The notes below the pieces were generated by a model that was given only the letters and a program-made list of their open reading frames with translations, made no database searches and was not told the origin of the DNA. Position numbers and translations under genes: made by a program. From Gammaproteobacteria bacterium (GTDB lineage: Bacteria > Pseudomonadota > Gammaproteobacteria > Comchoanobacterales > Comchoanobacteraceae), in NCBI GenBank assembly GCA_029243665.1, contig JAQWRO010000068.1:1-12536 (forward strand): a stretch of DNA of 12,536 nucleotides, written 5' to 3'. This document shows positions 6,691 to 12,536 of the stretch, piece after piece (positions within the stretch are counted from its first letter, which is position 1; every line of letters starts with the position of its first letter).

Positions 6691-7560
6691 CTATTGCTCT
6701 ATAGCTAGAAACGAACAAAGGGTTTGAACAAGTACTTTAATACCCGCATCCTCTAAAAACATTGCATGATAACCACCCTCTTCCTCTTCTAAAACTTTCA
6801 AAGTGCAATTAGGAATTTGCTCTGATACCCAGTATTGAGTTTGCCAGGGGACCATACTTGCCTTACCACCAACAACCAAGGTTGGCACCTTAATCAAATG
6901 AAGCATATCTCTCCAATCTCTAGTCAAAGTATCTATCATCATACGCATTAGGTTTATGTGATTCATTTTTGGAACCTCTTTCAACCATCGATCAAGAACA
7001 CCTTTCTTTTTTGATTCATCGCTTATGAAACCATTTTCAAAGTGTTTATTAAACACATCAATAAAAGTAGCTGGGTTAGCAAGTTGGCATGTAAATTCAT
7101 AAAACTGATTCACATGCATTAGGTATGTTTCTTTATCAAAATTTTCAAAATCATAACACATAGACATAATGGCAGGAGATTGATCTAAAAGAATAATTTT
7201 TTTAATATTTTTTTGACCAAAAAGCTCAACATAACTCCAAATGACTCCACACCCAATCGAATGACCTAAAAGCGTCACATCATTCAGTTCTAATGTTTTG
7301 ATTATGTGATCAAGATCAGCTGATAATCTAGCGATACTCATGCCATGAACATTTTCAGGCGAATGAGCTCTATAATCCATAAATATGATGTAAAAATTTT
7401 TTAAAAGCAATGGCTCTAATAGAATAGGAAGATAACTTGAGACCGTTCCCGTTAGACCTGGTAACACAATTAAACACGGATTACTAGAATCTCCAAACTC
7501 ATAAATAGGAATATCTATATGATCGGATGTTCTCATTTTCTTTGTATGACTTATATCCAT
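6691..7560 (-). CDS. Alpha/beta hydrolase fold protein
   Basis: 289 residues, near the usual length for the fold. An oxyanion-hole-type LPGLTG (33-38) follows strand 3; the nucleophile elbow is GHSIG with Ser101; and the likely catalytic His265 is in EGGYHAMFLE near the C-terminus. The usual acid after strand 7 is not obvious: the stretch reads VVGGKASMVPWQ (229-240), without Asp. Asp126 in LLDQSP after strand 6 could act instead, as known in some members of this fold. A helical cap domain probably spans about 130-215. No signal peptide, so cytoplasmic. The substrate cannot be predicted; esterases, C-C hydrolases and haloperoxidase-like enzymes all share these motifs. It sits alone between glycan genes, with its own extended -10 promoter upstream, so it need not share their function. 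Confidence 0.88.
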   Translation of the reverse strand: MDISHTKKMRTSDHIDIPIYEFGDSSNPCLIVLPGLTGTVSSYLPILLEPLLLKNFYIIFMDYRAHSPENVHGMSIARLSADLDHIIKTLELNDVTLLGHSIGCGVIWSYVELFGQKNIKKIILLDQSPAIMSMCYDFENFDKETYLMHVNQFYEFTCQLANPATFIDVFNKHFENGFISDESKKKGVLDRWLKEVPKMNHINLMRMMIDTLTRDWRDMLHLIKVPTLVVGGKASMVPWQTQYWVSEQIPNCTLKVLEEEEGGYHAMFLEDAGIKVLVQTLCSFLAIEQ

Positions 7561-7579
7561 TTTTCACTCTTTTAAATAA

Positions 7580-7588
7580 ATTATAGCA
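7580..7588 (-). promoter_or_regulatory. Extended -10 promoter of the alpha/beta hydrolase gene
   Basis: On the minus strand the sequence reads TGCTATAAT, a perfect extended -10 (TGnTATAAT). Transcription would start near 7573, about a dozen bases before the ATG at 7560, leaving room for the purine-rich AAAAGAGTG ribosome binding region at 7565-7573. No good -35 is seen, which extended -10 promoters tolerate. Confidence 0.6.
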
Positions 7589-7681
7589 TGAAACATACTA
7601 AAATCTTCGCAACCTCATATTAAAATTGAAGAGCAACCATTCATAACCTTAGATTAAAAAACAAACATTGCTAATGGTTCA

Positions 7682-7695
7682 TTTGGCATTTGGCA
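7682..7695 (+). repeat. Tandem heptamer TTTGGCA x2 upstream of the rml -10 box
   Basis: Two perfect head-to-tail copies at 7682-7688 and 7689-7695, ending five bases before the TATAAT. They occupy the spacer between the expected -35 region and the -10 box, so a regulator bound there would contact polymerase. This may also be chance. Confidence 0.4.
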
Positions 7696-7700
7696 CTAGT

Positions 7701-7706
7701 TATAAT
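7701..7706 (+). promoter_or_regulatory. Probable -10 box of the rmlBDAC operon
   Basis: A consensus TATAAT 48 bases before the rmlB ATG. The best -35 at 17 bases is TTCATT (7678-7683), a poor match to TTGACA, so the promoter may need an activator. Transcription would begin near 7713, at the left edge of the 26-base palindrome. Confidence 0.5.
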
Positions 7707-7710
7707 AAGA

Positions 7711-7736
7711 TAAATATATTCAATTGAATATATTTA
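7711..7736. promoter_or_regulatory. Perfect 26-bp palindrome between promoter and rmlB ribosome binding site
   Basis: The half-site TAAATATATTCAA is followed directly by its exact reverse complement, centred on the AATT at 7722-7725. It starts five bases after the TATAAT and its last base is the first A of the strong Shine-Dalgarno AGGAGAAGGA (7736-7745). As DNA it could be an operator for a dimeric repressor overlapping the transcription start; as RNA it could fold into an AU hairpin next to the ribosome binding site. The sequence does not decide between them. Confidence 0.7.
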
Positions 7737-7748
7737 GGAGAAGGACAT

Positions 7749-8816
7749 ATGACAATCTTAGTTACCGGCGGTGCTGGTTTTATAGGATCTAACTTTGTCA
7801 TTGATTGGTTTAAACAATCAAGTGAACAAATAATTAATTTAGATTTACTTACATATGCTGGCAACCTAAATAATTTAGAAACACTTGGTAATAATCATAA
7901 CCACGTATTTATTCAAGGCAATATCATTGATAGCAACTTAATCAAAACTGTTCTTGACCGTTATCAACCTCGAGCCATTATCAACTTTGCCGCAGAATCT
8001 CACGTAGACCGTTCGATTCATGATCCAAGTATATTTTTACAAACGAATATTATGGGTGTTTTTAATTTATTAGAATCATCAAAGTGCTATTGGCAAAACC
8101 TACCCGCTTCAGATAAAGAAAAGTTTAGATTTGTGCAAGTTTCAACAGATGAAGTTTATGGCTCGTTGGCAAGTGACTCACCTGCATTCACAGAGCAAAA
8201 CAGATATGAACCCAATAGCCCCTACAGTGCATCTAAAGCCTCATCTGATCACATCGTAAGAGCGTATCAACACACTTATGGTCTGCCGACGTTAACCACA
8301 AATTGCTCAAATAATTATGGCCCCTATCAATTTCCAGAAAAATTAATCCCGCTTATGATTCATCATGCACTCAATCATAAACCTTTACCTATTTATGGGG
8401 ATGGCTTACAAATACGCGATTGGCTATTTGTAAAAGATCATTGCCGAGCCATTTGCAAGGTGCTTGAAAATGGGATCCCAGGTGAAACATATAACATTGG
8501 TGGCAAAAATGAAAAAACAAATATCGAGTTAGTTAAAGAAATTTGTAGCATCCTTGATCAATTAAGGCCCATCGCAAAAAATGCTAACATTGAAAAATAT
8601 GAGGATCTCATCACTTTTGTTAAAGATCGCCCTGGCCATGATCGACGTTATGCAATTGATAATACAAAGATTGAACAAACCCTTCATTGGACACCCGTTG
8701 AGACATTTGAAAGTGGACTATATCAAACTGTTCAGTGGTATCTTGCCAACCTTAAATGGGTAGACCAAATTTTAAGTGGTGACTATAGAGCCTGGATAGA
8801 GAAACAATACACATGA
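7749..8816 (+). CDS. rmlB: dTDP-glucose 4,6-dehydratase
   Basis: 355 residues, standard length. Converts dTDP-glucose to dTDP-4-keto-6-deoxyglucose using tightly bound NAD; second step of dTDP-L-rhamnose synthesis, in the cytoplasm. Extended SDR signs: TGGAGFIGSNFV (6-17) for NAD; AAESHVDRSI (81-90); STDEVYG (132-138) with Thr133, Asp134 and Glu135 as the catalytic set; YSASK with Tyr159 and Lys163; NCSNNYGPYQFPEKLIP (185-201); and YGDGLQIRDWLFV (216-228). The ATG follows AGGAGAAGGA, the strongest ribosome binding site in the window, placed right after the palindrome. It is the first gene of the four-gene operon and overlaps rmlD by four bases (ATGA). The dTDP-sugar version is favoured over a UDP- or GDP-sugar dehydratase by the operon and the motifs. 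Also called rfbB. Confidence 0.97.
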   Translation: MTILVTGGAGFIGSNFVIDWFKQSSEQIINLDLLTYAGNLNNLETLGNNHNHVFIQGNIIDSNLIKTVLDRYQPRAIINFAAESHVDRSIHDPSIFLQTNIMGVFNLLESSKCYWQNLPASDKEKFRFVQVSTDEVYGSLASDSPAFTEQNRYEPNSPYSASKASSDHIVRAYQHTYGLPTLTTNCSNNYGPYQFPEKLIPLMIHHALNHKPLPIYGDGLQIRDWLFVKDHCRAICKVLENGIPGETYNIGGKNEKTNIELVKEICSILDQLRPIAKNANIEKYEDLITFVKDRPGHDRRYAIDNTKIEQTLHWTPVETFESGLYQTVQWYLANLKWVDQILSGDYRAWIEKQYT

Positions 8817-9724
8817 AACTCGTACTTTTCGGATCCAAAGGACAACTTGGTACTGAACTTAAAACTCAGCTATCAAAGCTTTATGACATTCAGGCATATA
8901 GTCGAGATGAGGTTGACATTACAAATGAATCTTCCGTTAAACATATTCTTTATACCTTAAAACCAAACATAGTTATTAATGCTGCTGCTTATACTAACGT
9001 TGAACAAAGTGAACAAGAGAAATCTTCTGCAGTTAAGATTAACACTGATGCAGTTTGTCATTTAGCAAGCATATGCGAACAAATTGATGCACTATTAATA
9101 CACTATTCCACTGACTATGTATTTGATGGTAATAAACCTTCCGATTATCTAGAAACAGATCAACCAAACCCAATTAATGTCTATGGTTCTTCAAAATTAG
9201 GTGGTGAAAATGCCATTCAAGCTTCAGGTTGTAGACACATTATTTTTAGAACCAGCTGGGTCATTGGGCGACAAGGTAAAAATTTTGCAAAAATAATTCT
9301 CAATTTAGCACAAGAAAAAGAGGCACTAACAGTTATTAATGATCAACTGGGCGCACCAACTTCTGTGAAACTTATTTCTAAAGTTACAATTGAGGCCGTT
9401 CATTCAATACAACATAACAACACGCCATGGGAAAATGGCATCTATCACCTCTCATCGAAAGGCAGCACTAATTGGCACGAAATGGCTACAACTATGATCG
9501 CACATGCCTCTAAAATAAGTGACCTCAAGTTTAAAACATCTATTAAAAATATTAAGGCTATTAATACAGAAGACTATCCTAGCAAAGTTAAACGCCCACT
9601 AAACTCAAGGCTAAATATAAATAAGCTTCAAGCTAAACTGTCTTTTGAATTGCCAGATTGGCGTGAAGATTTTATTTGCATCATTAATGATATTTTAAAA
9701 GAGGAAACTATTTATGAAGCGTAA
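8813..9724 (+). CDS. rmlD: dTDP-4-dehydrorhamnose reductase
   Basis: 303 residues, normal for the family. Last step of dTDP-L-rhamnose synthesis: NAD(P)H-dependent reduction of dTDP-4-keto-L-rhamnose. Motifs: LFGSKGQLGTEL (5-16) for the cofactor; INAAAYTNVEQSE (55-67), the family's AAYTxVD-like block; STDYVFDG (99-106) with Thr100; YGSSK with catalytic Tyr124 and Lys128; and RTSWVIG (146-152). The start ATG overlaps the rmlB stop in an ATGA, so translation is probably coupled; its own 3' end overlaps rmlA by 11 bases. Also called rfbD. No damage or missing catalytic residue is seen. Confidence 0.96.
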   Translation: MKLVLFGSKGQLGTELKTQLSKLYDIQAYSRDEVDITNESSVKHILYTLKPNIVINAAAYTNVEQSEQEKSSAVKINTDAVCHLASICEQIDALLIHYSTDYVFDGNKPSDYLETDQPNPINVYGSSKLGGENAIQASGCRHIIFRTSWVIGRQGKNFAKIILNLAQEKEALTVINDQLGAPTSVKLISKVTIEAVHSIQHNNTPWENGIYHLSSKGSTNWHEMATTMIAHASKISDLKFKTSIKNIKAINTEDYPSKVKRPLNSRLNINKLQAKLSFELPDWREDFICIINDILKEETIYEA

Positions 9725-10601
9725 AGGCATTATTTTAGCTGGCGGTTCTGGCACTAGGTTATACCCCGCAACACACGCCATATCCAAACAACTATTACCA
9801 GTTTTTGATAAACCTATGGTCTATTATCCACTGTCAACGTTAATGCTTGCAAACATTAGAGATATTTTATTAATTAGCACCCCAAGAGACCTACCCATGT
9901 TCCAAGAATTGCTAGGCAATGGTAATCAATGGGGCATCAATATTGAATATGAAGTACAACCTACACCTGATGGCTTAGCACAAGCATTAATCATTGGTGA
10001 AAAATTTCTTGATGGTTCTCCATCAACACTTATTTTAGGTGATAACATATTTTATGGCTCCTTATTACATCAAAAACTAGCGAATGCAAAACTACAAAAA
10101 GATGGTGCAACCATCTTTGCGTACCACGTTCAGAATCCAGAAAGATATGGTGTTGTTACCTTTGATGGAGCGTCTAATGTAACAAGTATTGAGGAAAAAC
10201 CAAACAATCCTAAATCTAATTATGCGGTTACGGGACTTTACTTCTACGATGAAAAGGCTCCCGAATATGCCAAACAAATTAAACCATCTCAACGTGGTGA
10301 ATTAGAAATTACAGATCTAAATAAAATCTACCTTGAAAAAGGCAACTTAAAACTTGAAACAATGGGACGAGGCTATGCTTGGCTTGATACAGGCACGCAC
10401 GAAAGTTTAGTCGAAGCCCATCAATTTGTGCAAACTATTGAGCATAGACAAGGGTTGAAAATTGCTTGCCTTGAAGAAATTGCATTTAATAATAAATGGA
10501 TCACTAAAGATGATATATATAAGTTGGCGCAACCACTTTTAAAAAATAGTTATGGAAAATACCTTATGCAAATCATGAAGGAAACGAACCATGCAGTATA
10601 A
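9714..10601 (+). CDS. rmlA: Glucose-1-phosphate thymidylyltransferase
   Basis: 295 residues, as for other short RmlA enzymes. Makes dTDP-glucose from dTTP and glucose 1-phosphate; first and usually feedback-controlled step of the rhamnose pathway. Motifs: ILAGGSGTRLYPAT (7-20) for nucleotide binding and pyrophosphate release; SKQLLPVFDKPMVYYPLST (24-42); QPTPDGLAQA (82-91); LGDNIFYG (108-115) with metal-binding Asp110; the EEKPNNPKSNYAVTGLYFYD region; and GYAWLDTGTHESL near 220-232 with a second Asp. The ATG at 9714 follows AGAGGA (9700-9705) and overlaps rmlD by 11 bases; the 3' end overlaps rmlC by another 11. It stands third in the operon although it acts first. Also called rfbA. Confidence 0.97.
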   Translation: MKRKGIILAGGSGTRLYPATHAISKQLLPVFDKPMVYYPLSTLMLANIRDILLISTPRDLPMFQELLGNGNQWGINIEYEVQPTPDGLAQALIIGEKFLDGSPSTLILGDNIFYGSLLHQKLANAKLQKDGATIFAYHVQNPERYGVVTFDGASNVTSIEEKPNNPKSNYAVTGLYFYDEKAPEYAKQIKPSQRGELEITDLNKIYLEKGNLKLETMGRGYAWLDTGTHESLVEAHQFVQTIEHRQGLKIACLEEIAFNNKWITKDDIYKLAQPLLKNSYGKYLMQIMKETNHAV

Positions 10602-11139
10602 TAAAACAAACCTTGAAGGGGTTTTAGTGATTGAACCGACTATTTATATAGATTCACGAGGTTTCTTTTTAGAAAGTTTTAATCAAAAAAAATTCAATGA
10701 AATAACAGGCAAAACCAAAACTTTTTGCCAAGATAATCACTCGATGTCACATAAAGGTGCGCTTCGAGGTTTACATTATCAATTACCACCAAATGCACAA
10801 GCAAAACTTGTCAGAGTCATTCAAGGTGAGGTTTTTGACGTTGTTGTAGATTTACGTCTTTCATCTGATACATATGGACAATGGTTCGGAATCATTCTCT
10901 CCGCTGAAAATAAAAAGCAATTATGGATTCCTGAAGGTTTCGCACATGGTTTTTTAACACTGAGTAAGACAGCTGAATTTGTTTATAAAACTTCAAATTA
11001 TTATGCACCTGAATCTGAAAAGTGCATCCTTTGGCATGATGAAACCATTAACATTCAATGGCCGAAAAAAATTGATTTAATCATTTCTGAAAAAGACCAA
11101 CAAGGGCTTTCTTTCTTAAACGCGCCTAAATTCAAGTAA
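10591..11139 (+). CDS. rmlC: dTDP-4-dehydrorhamnose 3,5-epimerase
   Basis: 182 residues, typical. A cupin-fold epimerase that inverts C3 and C5 of dTDP-4-keto-6-deoxyglucose, third step of the pathway. Motifs: DSRGFFLESFN (21-31); QDNHSMSHKGALRGLHYQ (47-64), where His62 is the catalytic base; AKLVRVIQGEVFDVVVDLR (71-89) with the substrate-binding Lys72 and conserved Asp87; WIPEGFAHGFLTLS (112-125); and Tyr132 in EFVYKTSNYY, the likely catalytic acid. The ATG follows AAGGAA (10578-10583), still inside rmlA. It completes the set, so the cell can make dTDP-L-rhamnose from glucose 1-phosphate with this operon alone. A weak terminator overlaps its stop codon. Also called rfbC. Confidence 0.97.
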   Translation: MQYNKTNLEGVLVIEPTIYIDSRGFFLESFNQKKFNEITGKTKTFCQDNHSMSHKGALRGLHYQLPPNAQAKLVRVIQGEVFDVVVDLRLSSDTYGQWFGIILSAENKKQLWIPEGFAHGFLTLSKTAEFVYKTSNYYAPESEKCILWHDETINIQWPKKIDLIISEKDQQGLSFLNAPKFK

Positions 11140-11152
11140 AGGTCGTTTTTTT
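11118..11152 (+). terminator. Possible intrinsic terminator of the rml operon
   Basis: AAACG (11118-11122) and CCT (11125-11127) can pair with AGG (11140-11142) and CGTTT (11144-11148), with a small internal loop between the two stems and a 12-base apical loop containing the rmlC stop codon. The 3' arm runs on into a T-tract to 11152. The stem is imperfect and GC-poor, so this is tentative. Confidence 0.35.
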
Positions 11153-11216
11153 ATAATCTCGTTAAATTGAATACATACTTATCTCTAGGTTTAAAGAAAA
11201 TTTGAATTATTTAAAC

Positions 11217-11234
11217 TGTTATTTTTTTATAACA
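11217..11234. repeat. Hairpin TGTTAT / ATAACA upstream of the small ORF
   Basis: A perfect 6-base stem with a loop of six T's, ending five bases before the CGGAGA ribosome binding site of the small ORF. Like the palindrome before rmlB, it lies between promoter space and ribosome binding site. AT-rich sequence makes chance likely. Confidence 0.35.
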
Positions 11235-11250
11235 ATATCGGAGAATAAAA

Positions 11251-11328
11251 ATGAATATAAATAAACTTCAACAATTAACAGAAATAAACCAGTCAGATCA
11301 TATGACTAATCATAAGAACTATATATGA
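11251..11328 (+). CDS. Possible 25-residue small ORF, function unknown
   Basis: ATG at 11251 preceded by CGGAGA (11239-11244) with 6 bases of spacing; stop TGA at 11326-11328. The peptide starts MNINKLQQLTEINQSD and is polar with no membrane segment or signal. It lies in the 200-base convergent gap between rmlC and the acetyltransferase gene. The ribosome binding site is better than chance, but a 25-codon ORF is not: it may be a small protein, the 5' remnant of a lost gene, or nothing. Nothing else in this gap is recognised apart from the terminator and hairpin listed separately. Confidence 0.3.
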   Translation: MNINKLQQLTEINQSDHMTNHKNYI

Positions 11329-11341
11329 CCCTAAAGGACTT

Positions 11342-12148
11342 TCATAATAGTTCTTTATTACTCCAAACATTAAATTCACAAATTTCTTCAAAGCCAAATC
11401 GTTTACAAATCCCTAAACTTTCTTGATATGCTATCAATACAATATCTTTATAACCACTTGCTAGACTAGACTTTAAAACCGTATAAAACATTGCGGATCC
11501 ATACCCTTTTCCATGCATGTCAGGTCGTGTCGATAAATAACAAAGATATGCAGCATCTGATAAAAAAACACCTGCTGTCACAACCGGTTCATCATCCACG
11601 CAACCAATGAAAAGTCTTAACTTTTCCCTATCCTGAATCGGGATTGTTGAAACTTGTTTGTAATATAATTCAATTTGCGCACATCTAGGCTTAAAAACAG
11701 AAGCAAATACTTTACCAAAATCTGAAAAATCTTTTTCATAAAAACATTCTTTTATGATTAATTTATCAGGGATTTTATATGAATGAAGATCATTATTAAC
11801 CAAGTCACAATACATACCTATGCCCAACTTCTTATGTGTAAAACCTGAAACTTGCATATGCCTTTCTAAGGCTTTATTTTGAGCTGAAAATGGACCTGTC
11901 CACCAGGACATGGGCAGTTTTTTTTGTAAATAATAGTGCATGACATCATTAGCAACTTTTTGAGTGACAATGCCACCATAAGCTTTGTTGACAGTATCTG
12001 TTGGTATCCCAGAATCCACAACTAATGTTTGACCTATATTTTTTATAGACATGGAAGATAATTTTGATGGAATGTATTGTAACTTTTGATGCAGATTACT
12101 TTCAATTAGCTCAATGATTGCATCTTTTTTTGAATTAATCAGATTCAT
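11342..12148 (-). CDS. GNAT family N-acetyltransferase
   Basis: 268 residues, longer than a single GNAT domain of about 150. The C-terminal half (about 130-260) is the active domain: acidic strand and helix start (IKECFYEKDFSDFGKVF), a central strand pair (LRLFIGCVDDEPVVTAGVF), the acetyl-CoA pyrophosphate loop RPDMHGKGYGSAM (208-220), and CKRFGFEE (248-255) at the end. The N-terminal half, with SWWTGPFSAQNKALERHMQVSGF (81-103) and then GMYCDL, looks like the degenerate first GNAT-like domain seen in some two-domain members. Acceptor unknown: small amine, peptide and protein targets all occur. AGGAA on the minus strand (12154-12158) lies 5 bases before the ATG. It is convergent with the rml operon and not clearly linked to it. 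Confidence 0.87.
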   Translation of the reverse strand: MNLINSKKDAIIELIESNLHQKLQYIPSKLSSMSIKNIGQTLVVDSGIPTDTVNKAYGGIVTQKVANDVMHYYLQKKLPMSWWTGPFSAQNKALERHMQVSGFTHKKLGIGMYCDLVNNDLHSYKIPDKLIIKECFYEKDFSDFGKVFASVFKPRCAQIELYYKQVSTIPIQDREKLRLFIGCVDDEPVVTAGVFLSDAAYLCYLSTRPDMHGKGYGSAMFYTVLKSSLASGYKDIVLIAYQESLGICKRFGFEEICEFNVWSNKELL

Positions 12149-12163
12149 AAAAGTTCCTATATT

Positions 12164-12175
12164 TGATTTAAATCA
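12164..12175. promoter_or_regulatory. 12-bp palindrome TGATTTAAATCA upstream of the acetyltransferase gene
   Basis: A perfect palindrome 15 bases before the minus-strand ATG at 12148, adjacent to the ribosome binding site. It could be an operator or an AT-rich coincidence. No confident promoter hexamers were found in the 150-base gap (12149-12298). Confidence 0.25.
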
Positions 12176-12298
12176 TATTTAAACCATACTTTCAATATAG
12201 CTGCTAAATAAAAATAATGCTTAATTATACTTTCTCTATTCTTTGAAATACACTGATTGATTTAAGGAGAAATACACAAAGCAAAATGATTCTCTATA

Positions 12299-12536
12299 TT
12301 ATAAACCCAAATTCAAACCATTTTTTTGTTCAGTTTCAAAAGCAACCCCAATTTTTTTGAGTGCATTCTCGACAGCGTCTGGCCTTTTCATGTATGCTTC
12401 TTGTCTAGCTTCATGATAACGAATGACTTTTGAATTAGGCTTTAAAGACTCTAGCAAATATTCTACCAATGCCGGCTCACATGCTTCATCCCCTTGCTCT
12501 AAACATCGATTTGCTTTTAAATGAAGTTCTTGTACA
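12299..12536 (-). CDS. Partial hypothetical protein, C-terminal 78 residues
   Basis: A minus-strand frame is open from the window edge (first full codon ends at 12535) to the TAA at 12299-12301. The visible part is polar and apparently helical, with EQGDEACEPALVEYLLESL followed by KVIRYHEARQEAYMKRP and DAVENALKKIGV, and no membrane segment. Composition and codon use look like real coding sequence. I do not recognise the family, and the N-terminus is missing. It lies upstream of the acetyltransferase gene on the same strand with a 150-base gap, so co-transcription is possible but unproven. Confidence 0.6.
   Translation of the reverse strand, partial: VQELHLKANRCLEQGDEACEPALVEYLLESLKPNSKVIRYHEARQEAYMKRPDAVENALKKIGVAFETEQKNGLNLGL

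Noticed and set aside
11251..11270. Match between the small ORF start and the rmlD 3' region near 9613 (AATATAAATAA and CTTCAA shared)
   Set aside because: Under 20 bases of AT-rich similarity with no extension on either side; likely chance.
12286..12360. 24-codon + strand ORF with AAGGAG upstream
   Set aside because: The AAGGAG is about 17 bases from the ATG, too far, and the ORF overlaps the partial minus-strand gene.

Overview
The window is AT-rich (I estimate about one third G+C) and densely coding, with short intergenic gaps and ordinary bacterial start sites. Its gene content fits a gammaproteobacterium, and the style of the first third (membrane proteins with degenerate helical repeats) suggests a host-associated or intracellular lineage such as Legionellales. 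That taxonomic placement is inference only; no rRNA or other phylogenetic marker is present.

Region 1 (1-4599, + strand) is a run of four co-oriented genes with gaps of 40, 69 and 20 bases. All are of unknown function and appear related. The first is cut by the window edge; its C-terminal half aligns with the middle of the second, a 790-residue membrane protein. Genes two, three and four share one layout: a hydrophobic segment, a short juxtamembrane block, then copies of a 30-residue repeat (seven units in gene two, two and a bit in gene three, three to four in gene four). In gene two the repeats are nearly identical at DNA level. Gene three also carries a decaying 24-bp tandem repeat near its 3' end. 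This paralogous family is the most unusual part of the window.

Region 2 (4623-7560) holds a minus-strand UDP-glucuronate decarboxylase (UDP-xylose synthase), a divergent family 8 glycosyltransferase, and a minus-strand alpha/beta hydrolase. The first two may form a small glycan module.

Region 3 (7749-11139) is a complete dTDP-L-rhamnose operon in the order rmlB-rmlD-rmlA-rmlC, with ORF overlaps of 4, 11 and 11 bases. Its leader has a TATAAT box followed by a perfect 26-bp palindrome that runs into the Shine-Dalgarno sequence. Together with region 2 this points to a surface polysaccharide locus (LPS O-antigen or similar) using L-rhamnose and perhaps xylose.

Region 4 (11140-12536) has a small possible ORF preceded by a hairpin and a good ribosome binding site, a minus-strand GNAT acetyltransferase, and the C-terminal end of an unrecognised minus-strand gene cut by the window edge. 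No rRNA, tRNA, CRISPR array, transposase or insertion sequence was seen.
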